Origin: Bacteriovoracaceae bacterium
GTDB lineage: Bacteria; Bdellovibrionota; Bacteriovoracia; Bacteriovoracales; Bacteriovoracaceae
Length of the DNA: 46,716 nt
Direction: 5' to 3'
Assembly (NCBI GenBank): GCA_017858255.1
Contig: JAFMBV010000020.1
Location: 1-46,716 of the forward strand
Under the pieces are notes generated by a model, which saw only the letters and a program-made list of their open reading frames with translations, was not told where the DNA came from and ran no database searches. Below, piece by piece: positions 16,053-24,204 of the stretch. Made by a program: the position numbers and the translations under genes. Every line of letters begins with the position of its first letter. The stretch's first letter is position 1.

Positions 16053-16954
16053 TCAAAGAAACGAAATCCCGTCATATGCTAAAAGTCATTTCACTGGTTT
16101 GTGCTGTTACTATGTGGTTCTATGTACTCAACTCTGAGCCATTAGAAGTAGAGAAGAGAGTGCCTCTTGCTATGATTACACCTTCAGGTTTGGCCATTAA
16201 TGTTGAAATACCCACTACTGTAAAGGTTAAGCTCAAGGGCTCTCGCGCCTTTGTTCAAGACTTAGACCTATCACAAGAAAAGCTGATTGTTGACCTTAGA
16301 GATTATCCCTATACGCAAGAGACCTTTGCGGTGACTTTTGAAAAGAATATGGTGCGCTTACCTTTTGGTGTTGAGGTGCAAGATATTGAGCCTAAGCAAG
16401 TCGTTCTGTCTTTAGAGAGAGAAATTAAAAAATTGGTTCCTATTCGCCTTAGGACAGTTGGGGAAGTTGGAAAAGATTTAAAACTCGTCGAAAAATCCTT
16501 TCAACCCAAAGAGTTTATGATTCGTGGACCTTATGGTGTTTTAAAAAAGACGGTCTTACTCAATACACTTCCTGTTGATTTGTCGACACTAGAAGGTAAG
16601 GGAGAGTTGCGCCTGCCACTAGAAAATGTAGATAGAAGAATTGTTATCGAGGAAAAGCGGGATGTGGCGTTTTCCTATACGATTAGGCCAAACAAGGCGA
16701 ACCTTACGCTAAAAAATATTAATATCAGTTTTTTAACTAAACACACTAGGTTTCAGTCTTCAGATCAGCGTGTGGCGTTAGATGTTTTGGTGTCTTCGGA
16801 CCGAAAAGATGCAATGCGTTCCAGCGAAGTGAAAGTAATTGCCGAAATTCCTGATAACGCGAAGGGGAAAGTCCGAATTAAATTGAGGGCAGAGCTCCCA
16901 GATGGCGTGAACCTTTTGCAGATCCACCCCGAATTTATTAATGTTTCCTTGTAA
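16049..16954 (+). CDS. YbbR/CdaR-like protein
   Basis: 301 residues: one N-terminal membrane helix (MLKVISLVCAVTMWFYVLNS) and an extracytoplasmic part built of repeated YbbR-like beta domains (VPLAMITPSGLAIN, VPIRLRTVGEVG, PVDLSTLEGKGEL). In Firmicutes the homologous CdaR binds CdaA and tunes c-di-AMP production. The ATG overlaps the cdaA stop (ATGA). It is placed in the periplasm, anchored in the inner membrane. Confidence 0.9.
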   Translation: MIKETKSRHMLKVISLVCAVTMWFYVLNSEPLEVEKRVPLAMITPSGLAINVEIPTTVKVKLKGSRAFVQDLDLSQEKLIVDLRDYPYTQETFAVTFEKNMVRLPFGVEVQDIEPKQVVLSLEREIKKLVPIRLRTVGEVGKDLKLVEKSFQPKEFMIRGPYGVLKKTVLLNTLPVDLSTLEGKGELRLPLENVDRRIVIEEKRDVAFSYTIRPNKANLTLKNINISFLTKHTRFQSSDQRVALDVLVSSDRKDAMRSSEVKVIAEIPDNAKGKVRIKLRAELPDGVNLLQIHPEFINVSL

Positions 16955-17004
16955 TAATATCTTAATGTTAGTTGCTCACCAGAGCAGAAATTATAGGGAG
17001 TCTC

Positions 17005-18369
17005 ATGGGCCAACGAAAGTTATTTGGTACTGACGGTATTCGCGGAAAGGCCAATGTCTATCCAATGACAGGAGAAGTGGCATTTGGTCTAGGCAGGGCC
17101 GTCACTGAATATTTTAAAAGTGTCCACACCAAGCGTAAAAAACCTCTTATCATTGTGGGCAAGGACACGCGTCTTTCCTGTTACATGTTAGAGCAGGCTT
17201 TTAGTGCAGGCGTGTGCTCTCAAGGTGGCGAAGTTATTTTGACTGGCCCTCTACCAACTCCAGGTATTGCCTTCGTGACGAAGTCGATGCGTGCTGATGT
17301 TGGAGTGATGATTTCGGCTAGTCACAACCCTTATTATGATAATGGGATAAAAATCTTTGATGCCAACGGCCTAAAGCTACCCGACGAAGTGGAGCTTAAA
17401 CTAGAGGATATGATAATAAATCCCGCACAAATCCCTACGATGACAAATGGTGATCTTGGTAATGCGAAAAGATTGCGTGAAGTCTTTGGTCGCTACCTTG
17501 TTCACTGTAAATCTGCTTTAGACGAGAGATTTGATATGGAAGGCATGCGTGTTGTTCTCGATTGCGCAAATGGTGCCGGCTATAAGGTCACTCCTATGAT
17601 GTACCAAGAGCTTGGAGCTGAGGTTTTCTGTTTAGGAGTTGATCCAAACGGAGTCAATATCAATGATGAATGTGGAAGTCTTCATCCAAGTAAGGCGCAA
17701 GCGAAAGTCATTAATGTACGTGCAGACTTAGGTCTATGCCTTGATGGAGATGCTGATCGTTGTCTGATTATCGATGAATTAGGTAAAGTGGTTCCAGGTG
17801 ATGTTTTAATTGGCTGCTTTGCTAAGCTTTTATTAGATGAGGGTGTGCTTAAAAAAGGGGATACCGTCGTCGGAACGATTATGACCAATCTTGGCCTTGA
17901 AAATTACCTTAAAGAATTGGGCCTGAAACTCCACCGTACCAAAGTTGGGGATCGTTATATTATTGAGTATATGGAGAAGAATAGCTCAGTTCTTGGCGGT
18001 GAGCCTTCAGGACACGTTATTTTTAGAGAAAAGGCCACAACCGGTGATGGTGCCTTGGCCGGCCTAAAAATGGTGGAGTGCATGCGCTTCTATAAGAAAA
18101 CAGTTTCTCAGCTAACTGAGGATGTCGTGCTTTATCCTCATGTACTTGAGAATGTTAGGGTAGCTGAAAAACCTCCTCTCTCTAAAAATAAAGTGATTCA
18201 AAAAGCATTAGAAGAAGCAGAAAAAGAGCTTGGTACCAAAGGACGCGTTGTCTTAAGATATTCCGGTACTGAATCAAAATGTCGTGTCATGGTAGAAGGT
18301 GAAAATCGTTCGCTTGTTGAGAGTAGCTGTCAAAAGTTAGTAGACGTTGTAAAACAGGAATTAGGTTAG
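17005..18369 (+). CDS. glmM: Phosphoglucosamine mutase GlmM
   Basis: Converts glucosamine-6-phosphate to glucosamine-1-phosphate, the branch point to UDP-GlcNAc and hence peptidoglycan and LPS. 454 residues from the ATG at 17005, chosen because TAGGGAG lies 4 nt upstream and the protein then begins MGQRKLFGTDGIRG as expected. The phosphoserine loop is VMISASHNPYYDNG (Ser106), the metal loop LDGDADRC, the substrate loop GEPSGHVIF and the phosphate site RYSGTESKCRVMVE. It follows ybbR by about 50 nt in the cda operon. Confidence 0.97.
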   Translation: MGQRKLFGTDGIRGKANVYPMTGEVAFGLGRAVTEYFKSVHTKRKKPLIIVGKDTRLSCYMLEQAFSAGVCSQGGEVILTGPLPTPGIAFVTKSMRADVGVMISASHNPYYDNGIKIFDANGLKLPDEVELKLEDMIINPAQIPTMTNGDLGNAKRLREVFGRYLVHCKSALDERFDMEGMRVVLDCANGAGYKVTPMMYQELGAEVFCLGVDPNGVNINDECGSLHPSKAQAKVINVRADLGLCLDGDADRCLIIDELGKVVPGDVLIGCFAKLLLDEGVLKKGDTVVGTIMTNLGLENYLKELGLKLHRTKVGDRYIIEYMEKNSSVLGGEPSGHVIFREKATTGDGALAGLKMVECMRFYKKTVSQLTEDVVLYPHVLENVRVAEKPPLSKNKVIQKALEEAEKELGTKGRVVLRYSGTESKCRVMVEGENRSLVESSCQKLVDVVKQELG

Positions 18370-18372
18370 GAT

Positions 18373-19125
18373 ATGGAAAAAATCAATGCGAGATTAGGCG
18401 TCAATATCGATCATGTGGCCACATTAAGGCAAGCTCGAGGAGAGTCCTATCCTTCTGTTGTGGAAGCCGCCAATATTTGTTTGAATCATGGTGCTGATCA
18501 AATAACGATTCATCTACGTGAAGATCGGCGTCACATTCAGGATACTGATGTTGAGGCCATTCGCTTGGTAACTAAAAAGTTTGGAAAACCCTTAAATTTT
18601 GAAATTGGGGTTAACCCTGAGATTATTGATATTGCTATCGCAACTGCTCCTGATTGGATCTGTGTCGTCCCTGAAAAAAGGGAAGAAAAAACGACAGAGG
18701 GTGGACTAGACCTTAAGAATGAAACCACCTTTAAAAAGGTTCAAGAGGCCTGTGCCCTTTTAAAGAGTAAGATACCAGGTCTAAAAATCTCTTTATTTGT
18801 TGAGGGTGATGAGGAGATTCTCAAACTCTCAAAACAGATAGAATGTGATGCCGTAGAAATTCATACAGGTGATTTTGCTCGTGCCCACTTAAACGGTGAG
18901 GACACTAATCCATTTTTGGAACAATTTAAAAAATCTCTAAACTTATGTAGTGAACTAGGTCTGGCCCATCACGCAGGTCATGGTTTAACGGCCGAAAGTG
19001 TAAAACCTTTAGTGGCCGAGAACTTATTTGTCGAATACAACATTGGTCACTGGATAATTTGCCAAGCTGTCTTTGAGGGATTGGCCAAGGTTATTCAGAA
19101 TTTGAAAGTAGAAATACAAGGGTAA
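18373..19125 (+). CDS. pdxJ: Pyridoxine 5'-phosphate synthase PdxJ
   Basis: Condenses 1-deoxyxylulose-5-phosphate with 3-amino-2-oxopropyl phosphate in the DXP-dependent vitamin B6 pathway. 250 residues with LGVNIDHVATLRQARG at the N-terminus, the ITIHLREDRRHIQD catalytic stretch, FEIGVNPEIIDIA, VPEKREEKTTEGGLD, ISLFVEGD and HAGHGLTAESVKP. The ATG is 3 nt after the glmM stop. Its PLP product would serve the cysteine desulfurase encoded 3 kb downstream. Confidence 0.97.
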   Translation: MEKINARLGVNIDHVATLRQARGESYPSVVEAANICLNHGADQITIHLREDRRHIQDTDVEAIRLVTKKFGKPLNFEIGVNPEIIDIAIATAPDWICVVPEKREEKTTEGGLDLKNETTFKKVQEACALLKSKIPGLKISLFVEGDEEILKLSKQIECDAVEIHTGDFARAHLNGEDTNPFLEQFKKSLNLCSELGLAHHAGHGLTAESVKPLVAENLFVEYNIGHWIICQAVFEGLAKVIQNLKVEIQG

Positions 19126-19130
19126 TTGTC

Positions 19131-20729
19131 ATGAGAGTGGTTAATACTGCAGAAATGAAAAAAATTGAAGAAACGACCATGGTCGATATGGGCTTTGATG
19201 AAGGGCTTATTCTTGAAAATGTGGGTAGTAATGGCTCTGACTTTATTGAAAGAACATTTCTTACTGAACATGACCCTGGTGAAATAATTGTTTTAGTCGG
19301 TAAGGGCAATAATGGCTCTGATGGTTTAGCGATAGCGCGCCATCTTGCCAACAAAGGCCACAGTGTTCGCGCCTTTCTTCTTTTTGGTCCTGAGGAATTT
19401 GGTGAGGAGCTTAATCGTCAGTTGAAGTTTGCTCGCCATTTTGGTGTCAAGATTAATGAGGTTCGCGATACTGATCAGCTGGAGTCTTACTTTACCCAAA
19501 CTCAAGATGAATTTTTAGTTATTGATGCTATCTTAGGCCTTGGTTTTAGACCTCCTCTTTCAAATTACTTATTTGATGTCGTTAACCTTGTAAATCAATT
19601 CTCTTCACTTCTCATCTCTGTGGATGTTCCAACGGGAATTAGTGGCGATAATGGTGGCATGAGTGGTAATGCCATGGAAGCGGACTTTACGATGGCCATT
19701 GGTCTGCCCAAGGTCTGCCATTATGTTGGTGATGGTGCTATCCACACTGGTCAGTTGGTTGTTTTAGATGCAGGACTTCCTCTTCCTTTGACAGAAGGAG
19801 GGGATAAGTTTGTTTTAAACCCCTTTGATGTTGCTTACAGTTTAAAGACGAGAGACAAATTTTCTCATAAAAATAACTTTGGTCATTGCTTAATCGTGGG
19901 AGGAAGCCACGGTCTTACTGGAGCCGTTCTCATGAGCTCTATGGCCGCTCTTAAGGCGGGAACTGGTCTTGTGACTGCCTCTACTTGGGAAGAGTCATAT
20001 CCCGAAATGTGCTCAAGAATTATCCCTGAAGTTATGACTGGATTGATTCCCACTGAAAAAGATGATGTGGATGAAATTGTGCGTGAACTAAAACGTTGGG
20101 ACTCAATTGTTATAGGACCTGGCCTTGGAAGAGGAAAAAGGTCGCGTGAAACAGTTCTCAAAGTACTAAATCACTTTGCAGGGCCAGTTGTTATCGATGC
20201 GGATGCTTTAAGAGTGTTAAATATTGAAGAAGATGCTCAAGTACTCTCGCAAAGGAAGTGGCCAACAATTCTAACTCCCCATATGGGAGAGTTTGCTGAC
20301 TTTGCTCAAACTGAAATCGAGAAAGTTCTTGAGAATCCTATGGAATACTTAAAAACGATGGTTGATCGTACGAACTCTTGTATTTTAATGAAAGGAGCTT
20401 GTAGCTATTTAGGACTACCTAATGGAGAGATCTACATCAATTACTTCCCTAACGATGGCATGGCCAGCGGAGGTAGTGGAGACGTTCTTGCGGGTATTTT
20501 AGGTGGTCTACTTGCTCAAAGCCCTATGGAAGTAAAGTCGAGCTCTATGTTTGCTAATAAAGAAGTTGTTTATGATGCGATAAAACTAGGCCTTACTGCC
20601 CACACTCTTGCTGGGAAACACGCTGCTATTAAAGAAGGGGCGCGCTCTATGACTGCAGGTAGCTTGATTGAGCATTTATCAGATGCCTTTAAGGAGCTCG
20701 AAGATATGGAGTTTGGAACACCTTCGTGA
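19131..20729 (+). CDS. nnr: Bifunctional NAD(P)H-hydrate epimerase/dehydratase
   Basis: Repairs hydrated NAD(P)H. 532 residues: the N-terminal YjeF epimerase domain (about 1-215) with VLVGKGNNGSDGLAIARHL and ISVDVPTGISGD, and the C-terminal ribokinase-like ADP/ATP-dependent dehydratase domain (about 235-525) with LIVGGSHGLTGAVLMSS, VIGPGLGRG, VIDADALRVL, LTPHMGEFADF and GGSGDVLAGILGG. The ATG lies 5 nt after pdxJ. The 3' end overlaps tsaE by 4 nt. This coupling to tsaE is seen widely in bacteria. Confidence 0.95.
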   Translation: MRVVNTAEMKKIEETTMVDMGFDEGLILENVGSNGSDFIERTFLTEHDPGEIIVLVGKGNNGSDGLAIARHLANKGHSVRAFLLFGPEEFGEELNRQLKFARHFGVKINEVRDTDQLESYFTQTQDEFLVIDAILGLGFRPPLSNYLFDVVNLVNQFSSLLISVDVPTGISGDNGGMSGNAMEADFTMAIGLPKVCHYVGDGAIHTGQLVVLDAGLPLPLTEGGDKFVLNPFDVAYSLKTRDKFSHKNNFGHCLIVGGSHGLTGAVLMSSMAALKAGTGLVTASTWEESYPEMCSRIIPEVMTGLIPTEKDDVDEIVRELKRWDSIVIGPGLGRGKRSRETVLKVLNHFAGPVVIDADALRVLNIEEDAQVLSQRKWPTILTPHMGEFADFAQTEIEKVLENPMEYLKTMVDRTNSCILMKGACSYLGLPNGEIYINYFPNDGMASGGSGDVLAGILGGLLAQSPMEVKSSSMFANKEVVYDAIKLGLTAHTLAGKHAAIKEGARSMTAGSLIEHLSDAFKELEDMEFGTPS

Positions 20730-21187
20730 ATGTCTTAAGAGAGTGGAAAAAAGTTTACGAAGGTGATCTTGATTCAATTATTTTTGAATTAAAGGACTTC
20801 TTGACGACTCCAGCTGTCGTTATCTTGAGTGGAGATATAGGCGTAGGTAAAACAACGTTTACAAAATCCTTTATTAAGTCTCTCAATATTAATGAGACCA
20901 CAGTCAGTCCCACCTATTCTGTAGTTAATGAGGTGGGAGAAATGGTCCACGCTGATTTCTACCGATTGAAAAGTGCGGAGGAAATTGTTCACTTAGAACT
21001 TCCTATGTATCTTGAAGAAAAAGATTACTTCTTCGTTGAATGGGGTAAGCCTTATCTGAAACAATTGCATAATGAAGTACCAAGAGAGTTTTCGTTCTTT
21101 GAATTATTGTTTGAAATGAATGAAACTCTCGACGGTCATAATGTTTCAAGTCGAAATTTACAGCTTATAGATTTACCAAATAACTAA
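20726..21187 (+). CDS. tsaE: tRNA t6A modification ATPase TsaE
   Basis: P-loop ATPase that works with TsaB and TsaD to make threonylcarbamoyladenosine at A37 of tRNAs. 153 residues with SGDIGVGKTTFTKSF (Walker A), the switch SPTYSVVNEV, HADFYRL and FFVEWGKPY. The GTG start is part of GTGA shared with the nnr stop. It is the last gene of the cda-glmM-pdxJ-nnr-tsaE unit. Confidence 0.95.
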   Translation: MNVLREWKKVYEGDLDSIIFELKDFLTTPAVVILSGDIGVGKTTFTKSFIKSLNINETTVSPTYSVVNEVGEMVHADFYRLKSAEEIVHLELPMYLEEKDYFFVEWGKPYLKQLHNEVPREFSFFELLFEMNETLDGHNVSSRNLQLIDLPNN

Positions 21188-21397
21188 AAATATCCTCAAT
21201 AATTTATCTCTAAGAGTCTGAGTAATATAAGCGGTAAAAGATGCCGAGTATTTTCATCGGACAAAGCTGTTTTTTCTTTCATTTTTAAGGTCAGAAATTC
21301 TCAAAAAACATTCTTAAGCTGTTGTTATTAAAAGGTTTCAAAAAAGTGACAGAGTTGTGTAACACTATTTTAGAAAATTAAAACAATTTTGTTTCCT
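21188..21397. other. AT-rich spacer after tsaE
   Basis: No gene or clear terminator seen. A weak hairpin CCGA/TCGG around 21243-21260 is followed at some distance by a T-rich run near 21270-21276 and might slow transcription out of tsaE. The rest appears to be upstream region for the Rrf2 promoter. Confidence 0.4.
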
Positions 21398-21428
21398 TTG
21401 GCCGTTGACGTGTGAAAGTGTTGGCCGT
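21398..21428 (+). repeat. Direct repeat TTGGCCGT, operator candidate
   Basis: TTGGCCGT occurs at 21398-21405 and 21421-21428, 23 nt start to start (about two helical turns), bracketing the -35 box and running into the spacer of the Rrf2 promoter. A regulator dimer could bind both copies on one DNA face. In addition TGACG (21406-21410) and CGTCA (21426-21430) form an inverted pair. Confidence 0.45.
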
Positions 21429-21434
21429 CATAAT
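21405..21434 (+). promoter_or_regulatory. Sigma-70-type promoter of the Rrf2 gene
   Basis: TTGACG (21405-21410), 18-nt spacer, CATAAT (21429-21434). The transcript would begin near 21441 and carry a 150-nt leader before the ATG at 21591. Confidence 0.7.
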
Positions 21435-21464
21435 ATCTGAGGAGCTGAATTAGAGAACTCTTTT

Positions 21465-21550
21465 AATAAGGTTTTCTTCGAGGCTCCCCGGGTTAGCATG
21501 GAATGCAAAGCCCGACACGGCAATAATTTGTTTTAGAAAACCGGCTTATT
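21465..21550 (+). ncRNA. Structured 5' leader of the Rrf2 gene, candidate cis-regulatory RNA
   Basis: A long-range stem pairs AATAAGGTTTTCT (21465-21477) with AGAAAACCGGCTTATT (21535-21550): 13 base pairs with one 3-nt bulge. It encloses a second hairpin, CGGG (21489-21492) with CCCG (21511-21514), itself topped by GCAT-GGA-ATGC (21496-21506). This nested layout, a long leader and no ORF fit a riboswitch-like or protein-binding leader. GCAAAGCC (21505-21512) also occurs in the c-di-GMP-I (GEMM) core, but the rest of that motif is missing, so I do not assign a class. Confidence 0.5.
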
Positions 21551-21590
21551 TTGAGCTTTAATTGATTGGATTTTTTATGGAGGAAGACCA

Positions 21591-22160
21591 ATGAGACTAA
21601 CATCAAAAGGACGTTACGCAGTAAGGGCCATGCTTGATCTGACTATGCATTCAAACGGAAACCCTGTTCGCTTGCAAGAAATTTCAACTCGCCAAAACAT
21701 CTCTCTACATTATCTAGAGCAACTCTTCAGAAAGCTTAGAAATGGCCAATCTGTTAAGTCTGTTCGTGGACCAGGTGGTGGTTATGTTTTAGCTCGTGCC
21801 ATGGATCAGATCTCTATTAAAGATGTTCTTGATTGCGTTGGTGAAAACATCAACCCAGCAAAAGACATCATTGGAACAGAGGCTGAAACTTCTAACACTG
21901 TTGAATTTCACCTTTCAAAGGGATATTTCCAAAACCTTGGAATTATCATGAGAGAATACTTAACAACAACATCTTTGGGTGACCTTGCTCGTAAGGCAAA
22001 AGAAGTTGAATTAGAGATTGCTGCTAATGAAAACAATGTTGCTAATACTGCGAATGTTACTGAAACTGTAACAAACAATGCTATCAGTGGTGTTACTACA
22101 ACTAGTACTGATGCTCCTTCTTCAGCGATTAGAAGCCCACTTGGCGAAATTAATCAATAA
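21591..22160 (+). CDS. Rrf2-family transcriptional regulator without iron-sulfur ligands
   Basis: 189 residues. The winged helix is typical: MRLTSKGRYAVRAMLDL, ISLHYLEQLFRKLR recognition helix, and VRGPGGGYVLAR wing. IscR-type members carry three Cys for a [2Fe-2S] cluster near residues 90-105; here that loop (ENINPAKDIIGTEAETSN) has none, and the only Cys is C82. A Thr/Asn-rich low-complexity tail of about 40 residues ends the protein. An AGGAGG-like site (GGAGGAAG) precedes the ATG. It stands before a cysteine desulfurase gene, like iscR before iscS, but a terminator separates them. Confidence 0.9.
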   Translation: MRLTSKGRYAVRAMLDLTMHSNGNPVRLQEISTRQNISLHYLEQLFRKLRNGQSVKSVRGPGGGYVLARAMDQISIKDVLDCVGENINPAKDIIGTEAETSNTVEFHLSKGYFQNLGIIMREYLTTTSLGDLARKAKEVELEIAANENNVANTANVTETVTNNAISGVTTTSTDAPSSAIRSPLGEINQ

Positions 22161-22176
22161 AAGATTTATAACATCT

Positions 22177-22207
22177 AAAAAGCCCCTCGATGAGGGGCTT
22201 TTTTTTT
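22177..22207 (+). terminator. Rho-independent terminator after the Rrf2 gene
   Basis: Stem AAGCCCCTC (22180-22188) / GAGGGGCTT (22192-22200), GAT loop and T-run to about 22207. It isolates the Rrf2 gene from the desulfurase that follows. Confidence 0.93.
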
Positions 22208-22275
22208 GCCTAAAGTCCTCTATTGTTTACCTGTCTTGATTTGCTTTCATGCTCCAAAACAATTAAGTTTGCGTC

Positions 22276-23445
22276 ATGAATAGTCCAAAAAGAATCTATC
22301 TCGACTTTAATGCCACGGCACCTGTGGCCCCTCCAGTTATGGAGATCCTTAAGCAAGAGGGGTGGGCCTATGGTAATCCATCTAGTGTTCATGCTTTAGG
22401 AAAAAAGGCGAGAAGACTTGTTAATGAAGTGCGCGAATTTCTCTTTGATTGCTTTGGTTTAAGTGAGGAGAAATTTAATCTCTTTTTCCATTCTGGGGCG
22501 ACAGAGGGAATAAATACCATAATAAAAGGCCTCGCCCTACAGTGTTTGAAAGAGCAAAAAAGCTTTAGCTTCTATTGTTTGGAGAGTGACCATAGTTGCG
22601 TTAACAACCAACAAGAGTTTATTGAGCTTCTTGGCTTTTCTTTTAAGGCCCTTCCAGTCTCTAGGAATGGAGAGTTGGATGTTGAAGCATTTGAAAAGAT
22701 TATAAGCACAGACTCAAGTGACCAAAAGGTGCTTAATTGGACATGGGTTAATAATGAGACCGGTGTTGTCAATTCACTTAAACAGGTATGTGAAATTAAA
22801 AAACGTTTTGATTTATTTGTCCATGTAGATGGTGTCCAAGCGCCAGGTAAAATCGAAGAGTGGCGGGTCTTGGCGCCTGAACTTGATAGTTATACTTTTA
22901 GCGGACACAAGTTTGGCGCTCTTAAAGGGAGTGGTTTTAGCTTTATAAAGGAGAATATATTACTCCTACCGCTACTCAATGGTGGTGGCCAACAACTTGG
23001 AATACGCTCTGGTACTGAAAACACTTGGGGCATATTTTCTATAAAAGAGGCCTTGAATTATCTTATTCTAAACTACAATTTCTCTGAACAAAGTAAGGCA
23101 AAATCAATTTTAGAAAATAAAATTATAGAGCTCATTGGAAATCGGGGGGAAATTATAGGAATCGCTAATCCTTCCCGAAACGGCAACACTATAGATCTTC
23201 TTCTTTATGGAATTAAAGCGCACACAAGCGCCATGGTCTTTGATATGGATGGAATCGATCTCTCAAACGGTAGTGCTTGCTCCTCAGGTGCAGTCATTGC
23301 AAGCAGGGTTTTATTGAGTATGGGTTACGATGAAGATCAGGCTAAATCTGCTCTAAGAATTTCACTAAGCCCCTATTTTAGCAACGTAGAGGAACAGGGG
23401 CTTTGGCCTAATCTTAAAAAAGTATTAGAAAGGTTATTATCCTAA
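22276..23445 (+). CDS. NifS/IscS-like cysteine desulfurase
   Basis: PLP enzyme that releases sulfur from cysteine for iron-sulfur clusters and thio-tRNAs. 389 residues: IYLDFNATAPVAPPV and YGNPSSVHALGKKAR at the N-terminus, FHSGATEGIN, WVNNETGVV, HVDGVQAPGK, the PLP lysine in SFSGHKFGALKG, GGGQQLGIRSGTEN, and the active-site Cys in LSNGSACSSGA, then LRISLSPY. The ACSSG loop is the short group-I type. The gene overlaps by 9 nt the convergent small gene that follows. No iscU is visible in the window. Confidence 0.94.
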   Translation: MNSPKRIYLDFNATAPVAPPVMEILKQEGWAYGNPSSVHALGKKARRLVNEVREFLFDCFGLSEEKFNLFFHSGATEGINTIIKGLALQCLKEQKSFSFYCLESDHSCVNNQQEFIELLGFSFKALPVSRNGELDVEAFEKIISTDSSDQKVLNWTWVNNETGVVNSLKQVCEIKKRFDLFVHVDGVQAPGKIEEWRVLAPELDSYTFSGHKFGALKGSGFSFIKENILLLPLLNGGGQQLGIRSGTENTWGIFSIKEALNYLILNYNFSEQSKAKSILENKIIELIGNRGEIIGIANPSRNGNTIDLLLYGIKAHTSAMVFDMDGIDLSNGSACSSGAVIASRVLLSMGYDEDQAKSALRISLSPYFSNVEEQGLWPNLKKVLERLLS

Positions 23446-23742
23446 AACAAGCTCTAAACTTGAGTCCGTTAAATAACTCTCTGTGACGCTCTTTTGATTA
23501 GTTCCCTGATAAACAGAAATTTCTAATTCACCGCTAGCAATGTTAAGTGACTCTTCGAAGTTGCTTACTGATAAGGGATGATAGTTATCACGGGTGACTT
23601 GAATGGCCATGGTGTCCGTCCCGGCCTTAATATCGCTAGCAAAATATTTTTTAGCATCTAAGACAAACTCAACCATTTGATTGGATAATTTGCCTTCATT
23701 CTTTAGTCCTTGAACCAACTCACGCATTTCTTGAACTTTCAC
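23437..23742 (-). CDS. Small protein of unknown function (101 residues)
   Basis: A soluble, acidic, Cys-free protein. It starts at GTG 23742 with AAAGG seven nt upstream; a second ATG lies five codons inside. The N-terminal half is helical (MRELVQGLKNEGKLSNQMVEFVLDAKKYF by position 6-34, partly quoted as MRELVQGLKNEGKLSNQ), the second half beta/loop-like. Its size and helix pattern recall anti-sigma-factor or flagellar-regulator families, but no diagnostic motif is present, so I leave it unassigned. Confidence 0.55.
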   Translation of the reverse strand: MKVQEMRELVQGLKNEGKLSNQMVEFVLDAKKYFASDIKAGTDTMAIQVTRDNYHPLSVSNFEESLNIASGELEISVYQGTNQKSVTESYLTDSSLELVLG

Positions 23743-24189
23743 CCTTTCACCTTTCCTTTTTATAGCGGTAAACCTGTCTTTTTTTAAACTACTCTAAAGT
23801 AGCGAATTCCAAGTGTTTTGAAAATATTTCTAAAATTGTTTGTTTGATAATGCTGTGCGTAGTGCTGTCTGACCCTACTTTATTACATGGCGGGAGCACG
23901 ACGCCACCGACAGGACACATTATGGGACTAGGTGAAAGAGCTAAGTGCCTAAAAGGTTAATAGATTTCTTCGTAGATGAACTGGCACGACCCTTGCTTTG
24001 TAAGAAGGTAACTGGTTGGCAAAGGATCATGGCCTTGACTTAAAACACTTTGTTTGTCCCAACATCCCACCAGAGCCAACCCCACTAAGAGCTGCCGGAA
24101 TCGGCACTCTCACCAAAAATATCTCAACGTATCTAAAAACAAGTGAAATTGGAGTCAAGGCCCTTCTTTCTTTTTTGAAAGGAGATCTC
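23743..24189. other. Gene-poor stretch with hairpin and short ORFs
   Basis: No recognisable gene. A hairpin GGCG/CGCC lies at 23889-23905. Short frames in all three phases follow each other: 23922-23960 (ATG), 23945-24043 (GTG, 32 residues, reads RLIDFFVDELARPLL) and 24016-24204 (TTG, 62 residues). Their end-to-end arrangement could be a frameshifted remnant of one gene, a small RNA, or chance. A TTGATAAT-like -10 around 23844-23851 could start a transcript. Confidence 0.3.
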
Positions 24190-24204
24190 CTACTTAACCT
24201 CTAA
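24016..24204 (+). CDS. Doubtful 62-residue ORF
   Basis: TTG start without a convincing ribosome site, overlapping the 3' end of the convergent response regulator by 15 nt. The peptide has a Pro-rich centre (CPNIPPEPTPLR) and a leucine-rich end. No family recognised. It may be the tail of a degraded gene whose earlier part lies in another phase upstream, or not coding at all. Confidence 0.2.
   Translation: MAKDHGLDLKHFVCPNIPPEPTPLRAAGIGTLTKNISTYLKTSEIGVKALLSFLKGDLLLNL

Noticed and set aside
21480-21530. c-di-GMP-I (GEMM) riboswitch
   Set aside because: Only the GCAAAGCC octamer and the following GGC match. The GAAA tetraloop, the GGTAGG receptor and the 3' GGTTACC arm are absent.
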